64,000 nt of DNA. Source: Dysgonamonadaceae bacterium (GTDB lineage Bacteria; Bacteroidota; Bacteroidia; Bacteroidales; Azobacteroidaceae). Each line of letters begins with the position of its first letter. The first letter of the stretch is position 1. Where the stretch lies: NCBI GenBank assembly GCA_031260045.1, contig JAIRKO010000054.1, forward strand, positions 62,001-126,000. Direction: 5' to 3'. Both the position numbers and the translations under genes were made by a program. Below the pieces are notes generated by a model. That model was not told where the DNA came from. It was given only the letters and a program-made list of their open reading frames with translations, and made no database searches. Of the stretch, positions 54,522 to 62,973 are shown in pieces.

Positions 54522-55391
54522 CTATTTAAAAACGGTCGCCTGATTCCTGTTTTCCTTTTTCCCTGCCCTGACGCTGTAAAAGTTTTTGGAAATACCCGCA
54601 TAAAAAGTATTTGAATAATATTGCGTGAGCAAATGATTGATTTTCGTCCGATAAAACGAATGGACATAAGTCGCGCGAAGCGTAATCCGGTTCAGCGGCA
54701 ACTCGACGGACAGGATGTTTTTTAACGCCGAATGATTACGAAAAGACGACGCAAAAAATATATTTTCATTACCATCCAAATAATAATAGGACTGTCCGAA
54801 CTGCGGGGCAAACAACATTCTAATCGCCGGAAAACCAAGCTGATACCTGAACCGGACGGGTTGCGATTTGAGCATTAACCGATAAGCCGCTATCCCCGAA
54901 ACGCCCAAATTGAGGTTCATTTTCAACGAGATGGGATTGTTCTGGTTCCGGCTGTTGTAGATGCCGCCGATGAAAATGCCAGCTTGCGTCCCCGCAAATA
55001 CCTGAAAATTTTCGGTTAAATCGAACCGGTAATGAAAGGCGTAATCGGCTTCCGAAAATAAGGTCAGATTGTACGCCGTTTCCGTTCCGTTCAGCGTTTG
55101 AGATACATCGGTGAAATACTGCTGCTGAAAGGAAATTTTTCCGTCGTTCCATTTCAGCATTTGCATTGCTTCATACATAAATCCGAAATTCAAGCCTCTG
55201 TATTTTAAAGGCGAAAGGTAAGAATCGAAAACGCCGACCGTTCCAACGCCCGCCGAACGGGAAACGTATTTCAGGCGCACCGGCTGCCCGTTCCCGAAGA
55301 GCGAAACCGACAGGAGGCAAAAGGCGAAAAGGAGCAGCCATTTTTGCCATTTCGCGTTAAAACAAGCGTTGCTGTCCTGTGATTTCATCAA
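54522..55391 (-). CDS. DUF3316-like outer-membrane protein
   Basis: The 289-residue protein has a signal-like stretch (WLLLFAFCLLSVSLFGNG) and then alternating aromatic beta strands (YRGLNFGFMYEAMQMLKW, DYAFHYRFDLTENFQVFAG, RATYVHSFYRTKINHL). This is the look of a DUF3316 beta-barrel. The start overlaps the 3' end of parC by 35 bases; a later start would remove part of the signal. Function unknown. Likely co-transcribed with parC. Confidence 0.7.
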   Translation of the reverse strand: MMKSQDSNACFNAKWQKWLLLFAFCLLSVSLFGNGQPVRLKYVSRSAGVGTVGVFDSYLSPLKYRGLNFGFMYEAMQMLKWNDGKISFQQQYFTDVSQTLNGTETAYNLTLFSEADYAFHYRFDLTENFQVFAGTQAGIFIGGIYNSRNQNNPISLKMNLNLGVSGIAAYRLMLKSQPVRFRYQLGFPAIRMLFAPQFGQSYYYLDGNENIFFASSFRNHSALKNILSVELPLNRITLRATYVHSFYRTKINHLLTQYYSNTFYAGISKNFYSVRAGKKENRNQATVFK

Positions 55392-58035
55392 TCAATTCCG
55401 TTACGGGTTTGTCGTCTTCTTCCGGTTCAATATCAATCTCCGGCTGGGGCAAATCGTCCGGTTCCGGTTCTGGGAAACGGGTGGGTTCGATTTCGCGGAT
55501 TTTCGCCACGTCGTAGGTCGTAATCCGTTTGCCTTTGGCTTTGAAACTTTTTACGCCGATAAATTCTTCCGCATCAATCACTACCGCCTCTCTGAAAGCG
55601 TTGCTTCCGCCGAAAGTTACTTCAAAACGCGGATAAACGGTATCGCTCAGCAAAACCAAGCGGGAAGCCGCGTTTTCGCCGAGAATGTTTTGCTTTTTGG
55701 CGCTCGCTTCAAACGGAAAACGCTTGATGTAGGGATACCCCTGCTGGTCTTCGTCGAACAACGCTGCCGACCAAATTTTTTCGGGCTTAAATTTTTCGAT
55801 AACCTTGATTTTTTCCTCGTAGTGATTGCCGGTATCAAAATCGGTGGTGTAAAATTCGCCGTTTTCCTGCACGACCAATATGAGGTCGTCGGCAAAAAAT
55901 TCGCCTAAAAATTCGCCGCACCCGTCGTAGTTGAGGCGCAAAACGTCGCGGTCGAACCAAACCTGCCGCCCGCCCAGCGTGGAACCGCCTTTTTGTTTCA
56001 GGGAAACCTTGTGAATTTCAGCCTTTACGAGGGTAATGCCCCGCGTGTCGCGTCCCTTGATTTGAACGTCGCTGAAATCTTTGTCAAACACCATCAGTTT
56101 TTGTCGCGGCTTGGGTTTCAGGATTACCCGCACCGTTTCGGCTTCGCCGTTGGCATTGGCGGAAAAATACAGCACCCGGCTACCGACTTTGCCCGCAGTC
56201 AAATTGTATTCCTTATCGCGCATGACGCTTGTAACGGGAAAACGCTTGATGAAATTCGCCCCCGTTTTGCCGTCGCGGTAAATGACATTATATATGGTGC
56301 GCTTGTCGTTCCTTTTGAAAACGTTGAGATAAAGGACGTTTTTGCCGACGAACATTTTCTCGCTGATTTTGACAATCTTGTATTTCCCGTCCTTGTAAAA
56401 AATAATGACTTCGTCAATGTCCGAACAGTTGCAAACAAATTCGTCTTTCTTCAATCCGTAGCCGATAAAACCCTCTTCGCGGTTGATATACAGTTTTTCG
56501 TTGGCTTCCGCCACTTTGGTCGCTTCGATGGCGTTGAAACTGCGGATTTCCGTTTTGCGCGGGTAGTTGCTACCGTATTTTTCCTTCAGTTTGACGAACC
56601 AGTCGATGGTGAAATCGACGATATGCTTGATATTGCGATCAATTTCCTTGATTTGAGACTTGTAGGAAGCGATTAACTGGTCGGCTTTGTCTTTGTTGAA
56701 TTTCAGGATGCGCCCCATTTTGATTTCCATCAGGCGTAGCAAATCGTCGCGAGTCACTTCCCTTGTCTCTCCCCCTTTTGGGGGGCTGGGGGGGGCGATA
56801 AAAGGCGCGAGCCGCTTCTCGACATGCTTCAAAGCGGAATCTATGTTTTTGGCATTTTCAAATTCCTTGTCCTTATATATACGCTCTTCGATAAAAATTC
56901 TTTCCAGAGATGCAAAATGCAGACTATCCAGCAGTTCTTGCCGTTGGATTTCGAGTTCCAGTTTCAGCAAACGCAGCGTATTGTCGGTTACCTGCTTCAG
57001 CACGTCGGAAACTTTCAGGAAACGCGGCTTGTTGTTTTCTATCACGCAGCAGTTGGGCGAAATGCTGATTTCGCAATCCGTGAAAGCGTAAAGCGCGTCA
57101 ATCGTTTTGTCGGAAGAAACGCCGGGCGCGAGGTGGATTACGATTTCCGCGTTTTTAGCGGTCATATCGTCCACTTTGCGGATTTTTATTTTGCCTTTTT
57201 CGTTGGCGCGTAAAATGGATTCCGTGAGCGAAGAAGTTGTTTTCCCGAAAGGAATTTCCGTGACGGACAGGGTTTTGTTATCTATTTTATTGATTTTGGC
57301 GCGTACTTTCACTGCGCCGCCTCTTTCGCCGTCGTTATACCGCGTTACGTCGACGTATCCGCCGGTCTGGAAATCGGGATAGAGCGTAAATTCTTCGCCG
57401 CGCAGGTAGGCGACGGAAGCGTCGAGCAACTCGTTGAAATTGTGCGGCAACACTTTGGACGACAAGCCGACGGCAATGCCTTCCACGCCCTGCATCAGCA
57501 ACAGAGGAAACTTGACGGGCAGCGTAACCGGCTCCTTGTTGCGCCCGTCGTAAGACAGTTTCCAGTCGGTTGTTTTCGGATTGAACACCACGTCGAGGGC
57601 GAACTTCGAGAGGCGGGCTTCGATGTAGCGGGGAGCCGCCGCGCTGTCGCCGGTCAGGATATTGCCCCAGTTTCCTTGACAGTCGACTAATAAATCCTTT
57701 TGTCCGAGTTGCACCAGAGCGTCGCCGATAGAAGCGTCGCCGTGCGGGTGAAACTTCATGGTTTCGCCCACGATGTTTGCCACCTTGTTGTAACGCCCGT
57801 CTTCCAGCCGCCGCATGGTGTGCAGAATGCGGCGTTGCACCGGTTTCAGTCCGTCGTTGATATGCGGAACGGCGCGTTCCAGAATCACATAGGAAGCATA
57901 GTCCAAAAACCAGTCCTGATACATACCGGAAAGCACATGGCGCGAACCCTCCGCATTGACGGGGACTTTGTAATCGGAATGCTCGTTAGCCGGCTCGCCG
58001 TTTTCGATATTTTCTTCGAGGTATTCTGGATTCAT
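55357..58035 (-). CDS. parC: DNA topoisomerase IV subunit A
   Basis: The 892-residue protein resolves linked chromosomes together with ParE. Seen are LKPVQRRILHTMRRLEDGRY, FHPHGDASIGDALVQLGQ (quinolone region), the catalytic Tyr in AAAPRYIEARLSKFA, and the C-terminal beta-pinwheel. No GyrA box (QRRGGKG) is found, which favours ParC over GyrA. The stretch IAPPSPPKGGETREVT between two helices of the coiled-coil region is encoded by a G/C palindrome and looks like an in-frame insertion. The acidic tail (PEPEPDDLPQPEIDIEPEED) is family-like. Confidence 0.92.
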   Translation of the reverse strand: MNPEYLEENIENGEPANEHSDYKVPVNAEGSRHVLSGMYQDWFLDYASYVILERAVPHINDGLKPVQRRILHTMRRLEDGRYNKVANIVGETMKFHPHGDASIGDALVQLGQKDLLVDCQGNWGNILTGDSAAAPRYIEARLSKFALDVVFNPKTTDWKLSYDGRNKEPVTLPVKFPLLLMQGVEGIAVGLSSKVLPHNFNELLDASVAYLRGEEFTLYPDFQTGGYVDVTRYNDGERGGAVKVRAKINKIDNKTLSVTEIPFGKTTSSLTESILRANEKGKIKIRKVDDMTAKNAEIVIHLAPGVSSDKTIDALYAFTDCEISISPNCCVIENNKPRFLKVSDVLKQVTDNTLRLLKLELEIQRQELLDSLHFASLERIFIEERIYKDKEFENAKNIDSALKHVEKRLAPFIAPPSPPKGGETREVTRDDLLRLMEIKMGRILKFNKDKADQLIASYKSQIKEIDRNIKHIVDFTIDWFVKLKEKYGSNYPRKTEIRSFNAIEATKVAEANEKLYINREEGFIGYGLKKDEFVCNCSDIDEVIIFYKDGKYKIVKISEKMFVGKNVLYLNVFKRNDKRTIYNVIYRDGKTGANFIKRFPVTSVMRDKEYNLTAGKVGSRVLYFSANANGEAETVRVILKPKPRQKLMVFDKDFSDVQIKGRDTRGITLVKAEIHKVSLKQKGGSTLGGRQVWFDRDVLRLNYDGCGEFLGEFFADDLILVVQENGEFYTTDFDTGNHYEEKIKVIEKFKPEKIWSAALFDEDQQGYPYIKRFPFEASAKKQNILGENAASRLVLLSDTVYPRFEVTFGGSNAFREAVVIDAEEFIGVKSFKAKGKRITTYDVAKIREIEPTRFPEPEPDDLPQPEIDIEPEEDDKPVTELIDEITGQQRLF
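56766..56797. repeat. G/C palindrome inserted in frame in parC
   Basis: A CTCTCCCCCTTTTGGGGGGC and GGGGGGGGCG stretch adds about 11 residues (APPSPPKGGET) to ParC. Its composition differs from the surrounding gene and it resembles mobile palindromes. Confidence 0.65.
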
Positions 58036-58057
58036 GAAGTCATTGTTAAATTAGGGG

Positions 58058-58088
58058 CAAAAGTACGGGAATATTTTGGAATAATCAA
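58058..58088 (-). promoter_or_regulatory. Promoter of parC
   Basis: On the minus strand TTG (58088-58086), 20 bases, TACTTTTG (58065-58058), 22 bases before the ATG. A GCGCAGGC-aga-GCCTGCGC hairpin (about 58092-58110) lies just upstream. Confidence 0.7.
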
Positions 58089-58144
58089 CCGGGCGCAGGC
58101 AGAGCCTGCGCCAAGTCTTTTTGTTTTGAGGATGTGTCAAAAGC

Positions 58145-58192
58145 CCGTCATCCCGCGCTTCGTGGGGATTGTTAGTCGTCGCCCGCAATGAC
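58145..58192. repeat. Interspersed repeat, copy L
   Basis: CGTCATCCCGCGCTTCGTGG and CGCCCGCAATGACGG: a module-two copy in the parC-rplI gap (58036-58313). A GCGGGTTTAACCCGC palindrome (58261-58275) lies closer to rplI. Confidence 0.7.
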
Positions 58193-58313
58193 GGCAGACT
58201 TTATAAAACGAAAAGTTATCAACATCTTCGCGCCCGATTTTGTTGATAACTTCCGAGTTTGCGGGTTTAACCCGCTATAACAATCTTTCAATATCAAGTT
58301 ATAAGCAAAAAAA

Positions 58314-58757
58314 CTATTCGCTTATCACTTCAAAAGGTATTTCTACCGAAACATCTTTGTGTAGTTTCACCAAAGCTTTATAATTACCGATTTCTTTTGC
58401 CGGTTCTTTGATGTAAATCAGTTTTCTGTCCACATCAAAACCTTTCTTTGTCAACTCACCGGCAATCTGAATGTTGGTAATCGCGCCGAAAATAGTTCCC
58501 GAAGAACTTGTTTTAGCGCCGATTGTAAGTGAAACACCGTCTAACTTAGCAGCTAAAGCTTGCGCTTCGATTTTGACTTTTTCCAGCTTGTGGGCGCGTT
58601 GACGAAGATTTTCAGCCAACACTTTCCTTGCAGGTTCGGAAGCAATAACCGCTTTCCTTGTCGGAATCAGATAATTCCTGCCATAACCGTTTTTAACGGT
58701 AACCACCTCATCTTTATATCCAAGATTGATGACGTCTTCTAACAAAATTACTTGCAT
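58314..58757 (-). CDS. rplI: 50S ribosomal protein L9
   Basis: The 147-residue protein has the RNA-binding N-domain [20 protein letters not shown] then [17 protein letters not shown], the connecting helix and the C-domain. Third gene of rpsF-rpsR-rplI, 16 bases after rpsR. Confidence 0.97.
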   Translation of the reverse strand: MQVILLEDVINLGYKDEVVTVKNGYGRNYLIPTRKAVIASEPARKVLAENLRQRAHKLEKVKIEAQALAAKLDGVSLTIGAKTSSSGTIFGAITNIQIAGELTKKGFDVDRKLIYIKEPAKEIGNYKALVKLHKDVSVEIPFEVISE

Positions 58758-58773
58758 AGTTATTCCTCCTTTT

Positions 58774-59046
58774 TTATTTTATTAAATCGGTTACATAGGG
58801 AAGCAAAGCCAAGTGACGGGCACGCTTTACCGCTTGAGCGATACGATGTTGGAACTTTAAAGAAGTACCGGTAATCCGGCGCGGAAGAATTTTTCCCTGT
58901 TCATTCAGAAATTTTTTCAGAAATTCGGGGTCTTTATAATCAATAAATTTAATACCGCTTTTTTTGAACCGGCAGTATTTTTTCTTCTTAACATCAACAG
59001 TTGGAGGCGCTAAGTAACGAACTTCGGAATTGTTTTGTATTGCCAT
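58774..59046 (-). CDS. rpsR: 30S ribosomal protein S18
   Basis: The 90-residue protein has [19 protein letters not shown] and the [20 protein letters not shown] core, and pairs with S6. It starts 3 bases after rpsF. Confidence 0.97.
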   Translation of the reverse strand: MAIQNNSEVRYLAPPTVDVKKKKYCRFKKSGIKFIDYKDPEFLKKFLNEQGKILPRRITGTSLKFQHRIAQAVKRARHLALLPYVTDLIK

Positions 59047-59049
59047 GAT

Positions 59050-59397
59050 TTAATTTTCTTTTACGGTTTCTTTAACTTTGTTTCTTCTCTTAGCGGCGTA
59101 AGCTGCAAAATTCTTATCCTGACGGAAAGTCAAAAATCGAAGTACTTTTTCGTCGCGGCGGAATTGCGTTTCCAGTTTCGCGATAACGGTAGGGTCTGCC
59201 CGAAATTCCATTAAAGTATAGAATCCGGTAGATTTTTTCTGAATTGGGTAGGCTAATTTGCGCATTCCCCAATGCTCAATGTTCACAATCTCAGAGCCTT
59301 CGGCAACGAGAATGTCTTTGAATTTGTCGACCGCTTCCTTCATCTGCAAATCAGATAAAACGGGAGTCAAAATGAAAACGGTTTCGTAATTGTTCAT
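59050..59397 (-). CDS. rpsF: 30S ribosomal protein S6
   Basis: The 115-residue protein starts [20 protein letters not shown] and has [20 protein letters not shown]. First gene of the rpsF-rpsR-rplI operon. An autoregulatory S6:S18 leader structure was not identified. Confidence 0.97.
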   Translation of the reverse strand: MNNYETVFILTPVLSDLQMKEAVDKFKDILVAEGSEIVNIEHWGMRKLAYPIQKKSTGFYTLMEFRADPTVIAKLETQFRRDEKVLRFLTFRQDKNFAAYAAKRRNKVKETVKEN

Positions 59398-59443
59398 CGT
59401 TCAGTTTTATTTAATTATTAATATTTTTTAAAAAATCGGAGTG

Positions 59444-59451
59444 CAAAGATA
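59444..59451 (-). promoter_or_regulatory. TATCTTTG promoter element of rpsF-rpsR-rplI
   Basis: Minus-strand TATCTTTG, 46 bases before the rpsF ATG. The TTTG box is not clear. Confidence 0.55.
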
Positions 59452-59537
59452 ATGGTTTTATTTTAAATATGAAATTTTTTGTGGATTGGGATTCCTAAAT
59501 TTATTTAAAAACCGTCCTTCAGTAACTCAATTATTAT

Positions 59538-59545
59538 TACTTTTG
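59538..59545 (+). promoter_or_regulatory. TACTTTTG promoter element of pheT
   Basis: TACTTTTG lies 29 bases before the pheT ATG, divergent from the rpsF promoter. Confidence 0.55.
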
Positions 59546-59574
59546 CCGATTATTTTTAAATCAATCACAAACAA

Positions 59575-62052
59575 ATGAATATTTCATACAACCGGTTGAA
59601 AAATTACCTCGATTTCCGTTTAAGTCCCCAAGAATTGGCTAATTCCCTCACATCCATAGGTTTGGAAACCGGCGGAATCACGGAAGCGGAATCCGTTAAA
59701 GGCGGACTAAAAGGCTTGGTTATCGGCAAAGTACTGACATGCGCCGACCATCCCGATTCCGACCATTTACACGTTACGACCGTAGATATTGGCGACGGAC
59801 AAACGTATCAAATTGTTTGCGGTGCGCCGAATGTCGCCGCCGGTCAAAAAGTGGTGGTAGCAACCGTCGGCACAAAACTTTATGCGGGCGACGAAACGAT
59901 TACGATTAAGAAATCCAAAATACGCGGCGTGGAATCCGAGGGGATGATTTGCGCCGAAGACGAAATCGGCATCGGCGCCAACCATGCCGGGATTATCGTG
60001 CTGCCCGACAATGTCGAAGCGGGAACGCCCGCCGCCGAACATTATCGCCTCGAAAGCGATTATATATTGGAAGTCGATATTACGCCGAACCGCATCGACG
60101 CAGCTTCGCATTACGGCGTGGCGCGCGACCTTGCCGCTTATTTGCGAGTGAAAGGCAAAAATGCCGCGACGTCGCCCCTTCGCCTGAAAAAACCCTCCGT
60201 CGATGCTTTCAAAATCGACGATAACGCCCCATCCGTCGCCGTTACGGTGGAAAATACGGAAGCCTGCCGGAGGTATTCGGGGGTAACCGTCAAAAACGTT
60301 ACTGTTGGGGAAAGTCCCGATTGGTTGAAAAAACAACTGGAAAGCGCCGGTATTCGCTCCGTTAATAATATTGTGGACGTAACGAATTATGTATTGCAGG
60401 AAACGGGGCAACCCCTGCATGCGTTTGATTTACGGGAAATTAAGGACAACAAAATCATCGTAAAAACGCTACCGGAAGGGACGCCTTTCGTAACCCTCGA
60501 CGGAACGGAGCGGAAACTGTCCGACAAAGACCTGATGATTTGCAGTCCTGCGGGCGGAATGTGTATCGGCGGCGTATTCGGCGGTCTCCATTCGGGCGTA
60601 AAAGATTCTACAACGGATATTTTTCTCGAATCGGCTTGTTTCAATCCGGCTTGGATTCGTAAAACCGCGCGCCGGCACGGGCTTCACACCGATGCGTCTT
60701 TTCTTTTCGAGCGGGGCGTCGACCCCAACAGCACGATTTATGCCCTGAAACGTGCGGCGTTGTTAATCAAAGAAATAGCCGGCGGAAAAATCACGGGCGA
60801 AATCACGGATATTTACCCTAATCCGGTTCCCAATGCGAGGGTCGAACTTTCCGTCAGAAAAACGTGGAGCCTGATAGGCAAACAAATTCCGATCGAAACC
60901 ATCGAGGCGATACTTCAAAACCTTGAAATCAATATCATTAATAAAAAGGACGACGTTTGGACGCTGGATATTCCGACCTATCGCGCGGATGTAACCCGCG
61001 ACGTCGACGTTATCGAAGAAATACTGCGCATTTACGGCTACAACAGCGTCGAAACCGGCGAAACGCTGAAATCCAATCTTTCCGGCAAAAAACAAACCGA
61101 TGTTTCGTATCAACTTCAAAACTTAATATCGGAACAATTAAGCGGTTACGGATTTAACGAGATTCTAAACAACTCCCTTACAGCCGCCGCATATTATGAG
61201 CAGTCGGTCGTTTTCCCTAAGGCGCAATGCGTTGTGCCTGCCAATCCGCAGAGCGCGGAAATCGACGCAATGCGGCAAACGCTGCTTTTCGGCGGCTTGG
61301 AAAGCATCTGTTTCAACCGGAATCACAAAAACCCGGATTTGCATTTCTACGAATTCGGCAATGTTTATTCTTATCATGCCGAAAAAGAGCAGGAAAACAA
61401 CCCGTTTGCCGCAATCAAAGAAGAGTTTCACCTATCCCTTTGGTTGACAGGGAACAAGGTGAGTAACAGTTGGATACATCCGGAAGAAAAAACTTCGGTT
61501 TATGAATTGAAGGCGCTGGTGGAAAATATCCTGTTGAGATTGGGAATTCCGGCTAAAAAGGCGGTTTTCAAACCGTTTGAAGACGATATTTTTTCCGCCG
61601 CATTGTCCATTGAAACGTTTTCGGGCAAACGGCTGGGCGTTCTTGGGATTGTTCAAAAATCCGTTTGCAAACGGTTTGATATTAACGCCGAAGTATATTT
61701 TGCCGAACTGAATTGGGATGCTTTGATGAAAGAAAACGGGAAAACTGCCGTCAAATACGGTGAAATCACCAAATTCCCTGCCGTTAGAAGGGATCTTGCG
61801 CTTTTGATTGACAAAAACGTTTCTTTTGCGGAAATAGAAAAAACGGCTTATCAAACCGATAAAAAGATATTAAAAGAAGTAAACCTATTTGATGTTTATG
61901 AAGGGAAAAACCTACCGGAAGGGAAAAAATCATACGCGGTCGGCTTTATTTTACAAGACGATGAAAAAACATTGAACGACAAACAAATAGAGTCCATTAT
62001 GTTGAGAATACAAAAGAACTTGGAAGAAAAATTAAACGTCGCGTTGCGGTAA
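59575..62052 (+). CDS. pheT: Phenylalanyl-tRNA synthetase beta subunit
   Basis: The 825-residue subunit has the N-terminal tRNA-binding domain (LVIGKVLTCADHPDSDHLHV), B3/B4 editing region (RIDAASHYGVARDLAAYL), the B5 and synthetase-like parts (NNIVDVTNYVLQETGQPLHA) and the FDX-ACB domain at the C-terminus (KYGEITKFPAVRRDLALLID). It charges tRNA-Phe together with PheS, which is not adjacent. Full length. Confidence 0.97.
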   Translation: MNISYNRLKNYLDFRLSPQELANSLTSIGLETGGITEAESVKGGLKGLVIGKVLTCADHPDSDHLHVTTVDIGDGQTYQIVCGAPNVAAGQKVVVATVGTKLYAGDETITIKKSKIRGVESEGMICAEDEIGIGANHAGIIVLPDNVEAGTPAAEHYRLESDYILEVDITPNRIDAASHYGVARDLAAYLRVKGKNAATSPLRLKKPSVDAFKIDDNAPSVAVTVENTEACRRYSGVTVKNVTVGESPDWLKKQLESAGIRSVNNIVDVTNYVLQETGQPLHAFDLREIKDNKIIVKTLPEGTPFVTLDGTERKLSDKDLMICSPAGGMCIGGVFGGLHSGVKDSTTDIFLESACFNPAWIRKTARRHGLHTDASFLFERGVDPNSTIYALKRAALLIKEIAGGKITGEITDIYPNPVPNARVELSVRKTWSLIGKQIPIETIEAILQNLEINIINKKDDVWTLDIPTYRADVTRDVDVIEEILRIYGYNSVETGETLKSNLSGKKQTDVSYQLQNLISEQLSGYGFNEILNNSLTAAAYYEQSVVFPKAQCVVPANPQSAEIDAMRQTLLFGGLESICFNRNHKNPDLHFYEFGNVYSYHAEKEQENNPFAAIKEEFHLSLWLTGNKVSNSWIHPEEKTSVYELKALVENILLRLGIPAKKAVFKPFEDDIFSAALSIETFSGKRLGVLGIVQKSVCKRFDINAEVYFAELNWDALMKENGKTAVKYGEITKFPAVRRDLALLIDKNVSFAEIEKTAYQTDKKILKEVNLFDVYEGKNLPEGKKSYAVGFILQDDEKTLNDKQIESIMLRIQKNLEEKLNVALR

Positions 62053-62097
62053 TGCGGCGGCAACAATTTGCAGATACAATGAATAAATTTAATAATC

Positions 62098-62817
62098 ATG
62101 GGAAGAGCATTTGAATACAGAAAAGCAACAAAGTTAAAAAGATGGGGCAACATGGCTCGTGTGTTTACCAAATTGGGTAAACAAATCACAATCGCGGTAA
62201 AAGAAAGCGGTTCCGACCCCGACGGCAACGCCCGTTTGCGCGTTTTGATGCAGCAGGCGAGGAAAGAAAACATGCCGAAAGAAAACGTCGAAAGAGCGAT
62301 TAAACGGGCAACCGCAAAAGACGCAGCCGATTACAAGGAACTTATTTACGAGGGATACGGTCCTCACGGAATTGCCATCCTTGTCGAAACTGCGACGGAC
62401 AACAACATGCGGACAGTTGCCAACGTGCGCAGTTATTTCAATAAATACGGCGGGTCGCTGGGTACGAGCGGCAGTTTGCAATTCCTTTTCGCACACAAAT
62501 GCGTGTTCAAAATTACGCCGAAAGACGGCGTGAATTTGGAAGAACTGGAACTCGAACTGATTGATTTCGGCGTAGAAGAAATCGAATTTGACGGGGAAGA
62601 AAACGTGATTTTCATTTATGGCGAATTTCAGTCCTATTCCGCCATCCAAAAGTATTTGGAAGAAAACGGTTTTGAAATTCACAGCGCCGAATTTGAATGG
62701 ATACCCACTGATTATAAGGAAATTACCGCCGAACAAAAGACTTCGATAGAGAAACTGTTGGAAAAATTTGAGGAAGATGAGGATGTGCAGAATGTTTTTC
62801 ATAATATGAAGGAATAG
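62098..62817 (+). CDS. yebC: YebC/PmpR-family protein
   Basis: The 239-residue protein has MGRAFEYRKATKLKRWGNMA, KQITIAVKESGSDPDGN, ARKENMPKENVERAIKRA and the ANVRSYFNKYGGSLGTSGSL motif. Once annotated only as a transcription regulator, the family is now also linked to relief of ribosome stalling. It follows pheT after 45 bases, probably in one transcript. Confidence 0.93.
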   Translation: MGRAFEYRKATKLKRWGNMARVFTKLGKQITIAVKESGSDPDGNARLRVLMQQARKENMPKENVERAIKRATAKDAADYKELIYEGYGPHGIAILVETATDNNMRTVANVRSYFNKYGGSLGTSGSLQFLFAHKCVFKITPKDGVNLEELELELIDFGVEEIEFDGEENVIFIYGEFQSYSAIQKYLEENGFEIHSAEFEWIPTDYKEITAEQKTSIEKLLEKFEEDEDVQNVFHNMKE

Positions 62818-62933
62818 GAATTTTCTAAGCGCAAATTTATCGTAAAGACAGGTTTTATAGAAAAGTAGCATTGGCTACTTGAATCTGCCTATGGGAAAAA
62901 TGAATATTTATACACAAGTTTAACGAAAAACAG

Positions 62934-62941
62934 TATCTTTG
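62934..62941 (+). promoter_or_regulatory. TATCTTTG promoter element of pdxA
   Basis: TATCTTTG lies 32 bases before the pdxA ATG. Confidence 0.6.
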
Positions 62942-62973
62942 CCCCCGATTTTTTTATGACAAAAAGGTAATAA

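Noticed and set aside
56775..56795. G6 and G8 runs in parC as a third contingency tract
   Set aside because: The runs are short and interrupted by CT, the frame is intact, and parC is essential, so on-off switching is unlikely.
59767..60420. Leftward frame of 217 codons opposite pheT
   Set aside because: It is a shadow of the pheT coding sequence with no supporting signals.
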